In this document: piece after piece, positions 7,284 to 12,107 of the stretch | Layout: every line of letters starts with the position of its first letter | How positions within the stretch are numbered: position 1 is the first letter of the stretch | From: Candidatus Pelagibacter sp. | Lineage (GTDB): Bacteria > Pseudomonadota > Alphaproteobacteria > Pelagibacterales > Pelagibacteraceae | Length of the DNA: 12,107 bases | Direction: 5' to 3' | Assembly (NCBI GenBank): GCA_012963775.1 | Contig: DTVC01000051.1 | Location: forward strand, 6,317-18,423 | Translations under genes and position numbers: made by a program | Notes under the pieces: generated by a model | What the model was told of the DNA's origin: nothing | What the model saw: only the letters and a program-made list of their open reading frames with translations | Database searches by the model: none

Positions 7284-8063
7284 ATGGGAATAATTAAAAA
7301 ATTTAGAATCACTACATTTAAAAAAGAAATACCTAAAATTTCTTTAAAAAGAATTTCATTATCATTTAATAAAAGACAAATACTCGAAGACATTTCGTTT
7401 ACAGTAAGAGAAGGAGAAATCTGCGGATTACTTGGGCCAAATGGTGTTGGAAAGTCAACAATATTTAACATTATGATTGGATTAATTGCACCTGACTTTG
7501 GAGATATTTATATAGATCAAAAAAAAGTAACAGATATTCCAATTTACAAAAGATCCTTAGACTATGGAGTAAGTATAGTACCCCAAACGGGCGGTCTTTT
7601 TTCTGACTTATCTTGTTTACAAAATTTAACAGCTATTGGTGAAATAGTTATTAAAAATAAAAATGAAAGAATTTATAAAATTGAAAATATGATTTCTAAA
7701 TTTGAGTTAGAAGCAGTAAAAAATATAAAAGCAAAATATCTTAGTGGTGGCCAAAAAAAAAGAGTCGCCATTGCAATGGGCTTATTGTCTGATCCTCGAA
7801 TCATATTAATGGATGAACCTTTTCAAGGTTTAGATATACTTTCAACTAGGCAACTTCAACAAACTATAGTAAACCTTCAAACAGAAGACAGCTCAAGAGC
7901 ATGCATAATATCAGATCACGCTGCGCGAGATCTGTTGGCAATTAGTGATAGAGCAATAATATTAGCAAACAAAAAAATTATTTCGCAGGGTACACCTTCT
8001 GAACTTCTAAAAGATGAAAATGCTAGAAGTGTATATTTTGGAAAAGATTTCAAAGTAAATTAA
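7284..8063 (+). CDS. lptB: LPS export ABC transporter ATPase LptB
   Basis: The cytosolic ATPase that drives LPS extraction by LptFG. Of 259 residues, Walker A is GPNGVGKST (51-59), the Q-loop glutamine is Gln101 in VPQTGGLF, the signature is LSGGQ (153-157), Walker B is IILMDEP (173-179) with catalytic Glu178, and the switch histidine is His212 in ISDHAARDLL. The C-terminus VYFGKDFKVN (250-259) matches the V-Y-L-G-x-x-F ending typical of LptB and separates it from other ATPases. About 18 residues precede the usual family start. No better start with the correct spacing is seen, so the ATG 2 bp after lptC is kept. LptF and LptG are not in this window. In many relatives rpoN follows lptB, but here aroA does. 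Confidence 0.93.
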   Translation: MGIIKKFRITTFKKEIPKISLKRISLSFNKRQILEDISFTVREGEICGLLGPNGVGKSTIFNIMIGLIAPDFGDIYIDQKKVTDIPIYKRSLDYGVSIVPQTGGLFSDLSCLQNLTAIGEIVIKNKNERIYKIENMISKFELEAVKNIKAKYLSGGQKKRVAIAMGLLSDPRIILMDEPFQGLDILSTRQLQQTIVNLQTEDSSRACIISDHAARDLLAISDRAIILANKKIISQGTPSELLKDENARSVYFGKDFKVN

Positions 8064-8089
8064 ATCATCAATGAATATTTCAATATTTA

Positions 8090-8095
8090 TATAAT
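8090..8095 (+). promoter_or_regulatory. Candidate -10 box for aroA
   Basis: A perfect TATAAT lies in the 44-bp gap between lptB and aroA and ends 12 nt before the aroA ATG, the same spacing as the gcrA candidate. The bases 16-18 bp upstream do not resemble a -35 hexamer. It may start a separate aroA-cmk-rpsA-ihf transcript with a leader of a few bases. The AT-only context makes a chance match plausible. Confidence 0.33.
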
Positions 8096-8107
8096 TTTTT
8101 ATATCGT

Positions 8108-9433
8108 ATGAAAAAATTTATAATTATTAAAAATAGAATTAGAAATATAAAAGCAAAAATTGTTGTTAGTTCTGATAAAAGTTTGTCAATAAGATGGGCT
8201 TTGTTAGCTGCACAGGCTTTAGGAAAGTCGAGAGCTTATAATCTTTTAGATTCCGAAGATGTTAATAGTACATTAATCGCCTTAAAAAAACTTGGTGTAA
8301 AAGTAACTAAAAATAAAAATTATTGTGAAATAAATGGAAAGGGACTGAATAGTTTTTCATTTAATAACAATACTATAATAAATTGTCAAAATTCAGGAAC
8401 TTTATCAAGACTTATCTGCGGGGTTCTAGCAAAATCAATAAAGTCAGTAATTTTAAAAGGAGATCAAAGTTTATCTAAAAGAGACTTCTCCAGAATAATT
8501 AAACCTTTAAATCTTTTTGGTGTAAAAACTAAATTAAAAAAAAATAGGTTGCCTTTAAAAATAACTGGAACAGATTTTTTAAGACCAATTGAATATGATG
8601 AGCTTAGAGGGAGTGCTCAGGTCAAATCTTGTTTGCTTTTTTGTGCTTTAAATACACCTGGAATTACAAAAATTCGAGCAGTTCCTTCACGAGATCATAC
8701 GGAAAGATTATTTAAATTCTTAAATATTCCAATAAAAATTAGAAGAGAAAAAAAATTCGACATCATAAAAATTAGAGGAGAAAATCAATACAATGGTTTT
8801 GATTACAAAATTCCAGGTGACATTAGCTCAAGTGCTTTTTTTATTGTGCTAACTTTATTGTCAAAAAATTCTAAAATATTAATTAAAAATGTTAATGTAA
8901 ATAAATCAAGAACAGGAATTATTGATATATTAAAAAAAATGAATGCAAATATAAGACTAATCAATAAAAAAATGTATAACGGTGAAGATATAGCTGATAT
9001 TTTTGTTAAAAGCGGAAAATCTTTAAAATCAATTAATTGTGCAAAAGAAATGAATAGTAGAGCAACAGATGAGTTTCTTTTGATTTTTTTAGTATGTGCT
9101 AAAGCAAAAGGTATCTCTTACTTTAATAATATAGGTGAACTAAGACATAAAGAGTGTGATCGATTAAAATTTGCTTCAAATTTTTTAAAAATGATAGGAA
9201 TCAAAGTAAAAGAAACTTCAAATAGTTTAAAAATATATGGTAACCCAAGATTAGAATTAAATGGAAATTATGAAATAAAAAATTATATAAAAGATCATCG
9301 AGTTTGCATGATGTCTTGTATTGCTGCACTTGCGCTGGGTGGTACTTGGAAAATTCATGATAGTGAATCGATAAATACCTCTTTTCCTAAATTTTTTTCA
9401 AAATTAAAATCTTTAGGTGCAAAAATTAATTGA
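8108..9433 (+). CDS. aroA: 3-phosphoshikimate 1-carboxyvinyltransferase (EPSP synthase, AroA)
   Basis: Joins shikimate 3-phosphate and phosphoenolpyruvate in the sixth step of the shikimate pathway to chorismate. The 441 residues carry the full set of family motifs: DKSLSIRW with Lys24, Ser25 and Arg29 (23-30); NSGTLSRLI (95-103); GDQSLSKRDFSRI (118-130); GSAQVKSCLL (168-177); SRDHTERLF (194-202); GDISSSAFF (237-245); TDEFLLIF with the catalytic Asp321; GELRHKECDR (343-352); KDHRVCMM (395-402); and SFPKFF near the end. It is complete and appears functional. Its TGA overlaps the cmk ATG by 1 nt (TGATG), implying translational coupling. The order aroA-cmk-rpsA-ihf is a known proteobacterial cluster. 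No Shine-Dalgarno sequence is seen upstream. Confidence 0.97.
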   Translation: MKKFIIIKNRIRNIKAKIVVSSDKSLSIRWALLAAQALGKSRAYNLLDSEDVNSTLIALKKLGVKVTKNKNYCEINGKGLNSFSFNNNTIINCQNSGTLSRLICGVLAKSIKSVILKGDQSLSKRDFSRIIKPLNLFGVKTKLKKNRLPLKITGTDFLRPIEYDELRGSAQVKSCLLFCALNTPGITKIRAVPSRDHTERLFKFLNIPIKIRREKKFDIIKIRGENQYNGFDYKIPGDISSSAFFIVLTLLSKNSKILIKNVNVNKSRTGIIDILKKMNANIRLINKKMYNGEDIADIFVKSGKSLKSINCAKEMNSRATDEFLLIFLVCAKAKGISYFNNIGELRHKECDRLKFASNFLKMIGIKVKETSNSLKIYGNPRLELNGNYEIKNYIKDHRVCMMSCIAALALGGTWKIHDSESINTSFPKFFSKLKSLGAKIN

Positions 9434-10092
9434 TGAAAAAAAATAATTATACTTTTTCGATAGCAGTAGATGGTAGCAGTGCCTCTGGAAAATCAACAGG
9501 AAGCAAAATAATTGCCAAAAAATTTAGATTTAAATTCCTCTCTTCTGGAAAACTATATAGATATCTAGCACTCAGAATTATAAAAAATAAAGGGAAATAC
9601 AATTATAGATTTATAAATAAAGTATCAAAAAATATTACATTAAAAAAACTTAACTCTAAGCAGCTTTATAATCCTAAGATTACTGAACTATCTTCAATTA
9701 TAGCTAAAAAAAAATATGTAAGAACCTCTCTACGAAAATTTCAGTCAGATTTTATAAAAAAAAACAAAAAAGTATTGATAGAAGGACGTGATATTCAATC
9801 AAAAATTATGCCGAATGCAGATCTAAAACTTTTTTTTAAGTGTTCCTATAAAGAAAAAGCTAAAAGAAGATTCAAAGAATTTAAAAAAATAAATAAAAAT
9901 GTCTCGCTTAAAGAAGTTGAAAAAGCTTTAAAATTAAGGGATTTTAGCGATGAAAATAGAAAAGAAAGCCCTTTGCTTTTAGTTAAAGGTGCTGTATTAG
10001 TTGACACCACTAATTTAAGTATAAAGCAAGTGGAGGATAAGCTAACTAAATTAGTTAAAAAAGCAGTAAACAATAAATATGGAAATTTATAA
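9433..10092 (+). CDS. cmk: Cytidylate kinase (Cmk)
   Basis: Phosphorylates CMP and dCMP to the diphosphates with ATP, recycling cytidine nucleotides. The 219 residues contain the P-loop GSSASGKST (14-22, usually GPAGSGKGT), SSGKLYR (37-43, the TGALYR position), the NMP-binding IEGRDIQSKIMPNADLKLFF (116-135), and the lid and closing motif LRDFSDENRKESPLL (168-182), followed by VDTTNLSIKQV (190-200). All are standard for Cmk. The frame can be read from a TTG at 9430, but the ATG at 9433, overlapping the aroA stop by 1 nt, is the natural start. The last 14 nt overlap the beginning of rpsA in another frame. It is exceptionally Lys-rich, as expected at this base composition, and contains two A9 tracts (9706-9714 and 9756-9764). 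Confidence 0.95.
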   Translation: MKKNNYTFSIAVDGSSASGKSTGSKIIAKKFRFKFLSSGKLYRYLALRIIKNKGKYNYRFINKVSKNITLKKLNSKQLYNPKITELSSIIAKKKYVRTSLRKFQSDFIKKNKKVLIEGRDIQSKIMPNADLKLFFKCSYKEKAKRRFKEFKKINKNVSLKEVEKALKLRDFSDENRKESPLLLVKGAVLVDTTNLSIKQVEDKLTKLVKKAVNNKYGNL

Positions 10093-11815
10093 AGATCTTT
10101 CTTCGCCAGCCGTAAAAGAATTCGAGAGTTTATTAAACAGTCAATTATCAAAAATAAAAATAGAAGAAGGTAAAATAATTGATGGAATTGTAACAAAGAT
10201 AACAGATAAGTTTGTTTTTTTATTTATTGAAGGACTTAAATCTGAACCAGTTTTAGATATAAATGAGATTAAAAGTATTAATATTTTAGATAAAATAAAA
10301 GAAGGCTCAAAAATTCCAGTTCTACTAGAAAAAATAGAAGATAAAAATGGATATGTAGTTGTTTCGGCAACTAAAGCTCAAAAAATAAAAGGGTGGTATG
10401 AATTAGAAAAAGCATATGAAGCAAACGAACCTGTCATAGGTAAAATTACTTCTAAATGCAAAGGCGGAGTAATTGTTGAACACATTGATACGGGCTCATT
10501 AATGTTTTGCCCTGGATCTCAAATTTCAGATAAACCTCTTAAAGATATTTCTCATTTAATGAATGAACCACAGAAATTCGCATTAATAAAATTAGATAAA
10601 ATTAGAGGAAATGCGTGTGTATCTAGAAGACAAATAGTTACATCAAATAAAAAAGAAGACAAAGCAAAAATAATTGCAAAATACAAAGTAGGAGATGTAA
10701 TTAAAGATGCTGTTGTAAAAGGTTACAGCTCTTTTGGATGTTTTTTTGATGTTAATAATGGTGAACTTGATGTTCTTGTTCACTTACAAGAAATATCGTA
10801 TTCAAGAGTAAATCATCCTGATGAATTTTTTAATATTGGTGAAAAACATGATTTACTTGTAATTTCAGTTGATAAAGAAAAATTACAAGTTGGTTGTTCA
10901 ATTAAACAATTATCTCCAGATCCATTCGATCATATTTCAAATTATAAACTCAATAAACCATATAAAGTTAAGGTTGTTAAAATTACTGACTATGGTTGTT
11001 TTTGTGAACTTGAAGCCGGGTTAAGTACTTTGCTTCATTCAAAAGAATTTAGTTGGACCAAAAAAAATACATCTACAAATAAATTATTTAAAGTTGGTGA
11101 TGAAATCGAATGTGTAATTACTGAAATAGATAAAGAAAAAAAAAGAGTATCAATTTCTCATAGATTAACAAAAGAAAATCCATACGAAGTATTAGAAAAA
11201 AAACATCCAGTTGGATCTGAAGTAGATGGGATAATTTCAAATATTAATGAATATGCTATTTACATAAAAATAAATGGTTTTGAAATAGATGGATTTTTAC
11301 ATGCAAATGACCTTTCATATACTGCAAGGCCCGAGGAAGAACTAAAAAATTATAAAAAAGGTGATAAGTTAAAAGTTAAAGTCTTAGAAATAAAAAAAGA
11401 TGATCAAAAAGTTAGAGTTGGATTGAAACAAATTTTTCCAGATCCTTTTGATTGGTTTGCAAATAAAAAAGTTAATGATACCGTGACTGTAAAAGTTATT
11501 TCATCTGATACAAAAGGTTTATTGGTAAAACCAGAAGGAAGTGAGCTAGAATTTTTAATCAAAAAATCTCAGATAGCCATTAATTCAGCTGATGCAAGAC
11601 CTTCTAGATTTGTTGGTGGAGAAAGAATTGATGCTGCTATTGCAGGATTAGATCTAAAAAAAAGAAAAATAAGTTTAAGTATAAAATTACTAGAAGAGTT
11701 GCAAAATAAAGAGGCGGTATCTAAATTCTCTTCTCCTCTTTCAGGAAAAAATCTTCCTTTTTCTTCTCTTTCAGATGAGTTGGAAAACAAAAAGAAAAAA
11801 AATATAGAAGAATAA
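10079..11815 (+). CDS. rpsA: 30S ribosomal protein S1 (RpsA)
   Basis: S1 binds mRNA on the small ribosomal subunit and helps initiation, notably on messages with weak or no Shine-Dalgarno sites, which appear common here. The 578 residues hold six S1 (OB-fold) repeats, at about 30-97, 115-184, 202-276, 292-362, 378-451 and 465-536. Examples are GYSSFGCFFDVNNGELDVLV in repeat 3 and ITDYGCFCELEAGLSTLLH in repeat 4. The first two are the diverged ribosome-docking type. Repeats 3 and 5 end in the same PDPFD linker (280-284 and 454-458). A Ser-rich tail ending in KKKKNIEE extends past the last repeat. The ATG lies 14 nt within cmk, and no other Met occurs before residue 141, so the overlap is real. 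The adjacent DNABII gene is in the same frame, two codons after the stop. Confidence 0.97.
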   Translation: MEIYKDLSSPAVKEFESLLNSQLSKIKIEEGKIIDGIVTKITDKFVFLFIEGLKSEPVLDINEIKSINILDKIKEGSKIPVLLEKIEDKNGYVVVSATKAQKIKGWYELEKAYEANEPVIGKITSKCKGGVIVEHIDTGSLMFCPGSQISDKPLKDISHLMNEPQKFALIKLDKIRGNACVSRRQIVTSNKKEDKAKIIAKYKVGDVIKDAVVKGYSSFGCFFDVNNGELDVLVHLQEISYSRVNHPDEFFNIGEKHDLLVISVDKEKLQVGCSIKQLSPDPFDHISNYKLNKPYKVKVVKITDYGCFCELEAGLSTLLHSKEFSWTKKNTSTNKLFKVGDEIECVITEIDKEKKRVSISHRLTKENPYEVLEKKHPVGSEVDGIISNINEYAIYIKINGFEIDGFLHANDLSYTARPEEELKNYKKGDKLKVKVLEIKKDDQKVRVGLKQIFPDPFDWFANKKVNDTVTVKVISSDTKGLLVKPEGSELEFLIKKSQIAINSADARPSRFVGGERIDAAIAGLDLKKRKISLSIKLLEELQNKEAVSKFSSPLSGKNLPFSSLSDELENKKKKNIEE

Positions 11816-11821
11816 ACAAAT

Positions 11822-12107
11822 TTGGCTGCAGTAAAATCAAACCTTTTAAAACAACTAGCTGACAACTACCCAAATTTTCTCCGTAAAGATTTATCAAAAT
11901 TATTAGATATAATTTTAAATGAGATGCAAAATTCTCTTAAACGAGGTGAGAGAGTAGAGCTAAGAGATGTTTTCACTTTAGAAACTCGAATTCAGAAAGC
12001 AAGAATATCAAGAAATCCTAAAACCAATGAAAAAATTGAAACTCCAGAAAAAAAGTCAATACATTTTAAAATGTCAAAGGAGTGGTTTAAAAAATTAAAT
12101 AAAAGTG
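11822..12107 (+). CDS. DNABII nucleoid protein, IHF beta/HU-like (partial, TTG start)
   Basis: The first 95 codons of a DNA-bending protein of the IHF/HU family; the 3' end is outside. The N-terminal helices run to about residue 40 and lead into RGERVELRD (41-49). The DNA-binding arm contains RNPKTNEKIE (64-73) with the intercalating proline at Pro66. HFKMSKEWFKKL (81-92) replaces the usual F-K-P-G-K-x-L-R. The GFGSF signature after ELR reads DVFTL (49-53), although spacing to RNPKT equals that in E. coli IHF beta. The position after rpsA is where ihfB/himD sits in proteobacteria, so IHF beta is most likely. An in-frame stop at 11813-11815 and no ATG before codon 35 force a non-ATG start. TTG at 11822 places the conserved helix correctly. 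Confidence 0.84.
   Translation, partial: MAAVKSNLLKQLADNYPNFLRKDLSKLLDIILNEMQNSLKRGERVELRDVFTLETRIQKARISRNPKTNEKIETPEKKSIHFKMSKEWFKKLNKS

Noticed and set aside
2426..8063. ABC-2 permease (2426-3235) considered as partner of the LptB ATPase (7284-8063)
   Set aside because: LptB works with LptF/LptG, which belong to a different permease family, and the two genes are in separate, opposite-strand units.
8390..8416. Leu at the AroA position equivalent to E. coli Pro101, considered as a sign of an unusual inhibitor-insensitive enzyme
   Set aside because: Many ordinary bacterial EPSP synthases have N-S-G-T-x-x-R-L here; the glycine of the motif is present, so no special class can be claimed.
9430..9432. 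TTG start giving Cmk one extra residue
   Set aside because: The next codon is ATG (9433), which overlaps the aroA TGA by one base and is the simpler start.
9846..10196. Minus-strand ORF of 116 codons across the cmk-rpsA junction
   Set aside because: It is antisense to two well-supported genes and its Leu/Phe/Ser-rich product is what the complement of Lys-rich coding sequence yields; no recognisable domain.
11569..11865. Minus-strand ORF of 98 codons opposite the rpsA 3' end and the IHF-like start
   Set aside because: It overlaps conserved S1 and DNABII coding sequence and has no features of its own.

Overview
The window is about 72% A+T and very densely coded. It holds one partial gene at each edge and twelve complete genes. 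Most gaps are under 20 bp, and the only gap above 130 bp is the convergent interval at 3856-4126. No tRNA, rRNA, CRISPR array, insertion sequence or phage gene was seen. A GcrA cell-cycle regulator, a mitochondrial-type class I cytochrome c, and the runs rnd-kdsD-lptC-lptB and aroA-cmk-rpsA-ihf all point to an alphaproteobacterium. The low GC, Lys/Ile/Asn-rich proteins and streamlined spacing suggest a SAR11 (Pelagibacterales)-like marine cell, or another streamlined AT-rich lineage such as the HIMB59 group. This assignment is inferred from gene content and composition, not from a database search.

Layout: (i) 1-307, + strand, the 3' part of a soluble cytochrome c. (ii) 312-3235, - strand, transcribed permease, argD, argF: an ABC-2 type permease followed by the acetylornithine aminotransferase and ornithine carbamoyltransferase genes of arginine synthesis. 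(iii) 3361-3855, + strand, gcrA. (iv) 3856-4126, a convergent intergenic region. (v) 4127-5086, - strand, an NDUFA9-like atypical SDR protein, divergent from the next block across only 15 bp. (vi) 5102-8063, + strand, rnd-kdsD-lptC-lptB, with joins of 1-nt overlap, 0 nt and 2 nt. It combines an RNase D-like exonuclease with Kdo precursor synthesis and LPS transport. (vii) 8108-12107, + strand, aroA-cmk-rpsA and a 3'-truncated DNABII (IHF/HU) gene, with overlaps of 1 and 14 nt and a non-ATG start for the last gene.

Functionally this is housekeeping sequence: arginine and aromatic amino acid synthesis, outer-membrane LPS supply, nucleotide metabolism, translation, nucleoid structure and cell-cycle control. 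I found no convincing undescribed system. The points most worth a second look are the absence of lptA and rpoN from the lpt block, the diverged IHF-like protein with a forced TTG start in the same frame as rpsA, an altered ornithine-binding loop in ArgF, an ABC-2 permease without its ATPase beside the arg genes, the very short divergent and start-proximal promoter regions, and a set of nine A9 tracts that all lie on coding strands with none longer.
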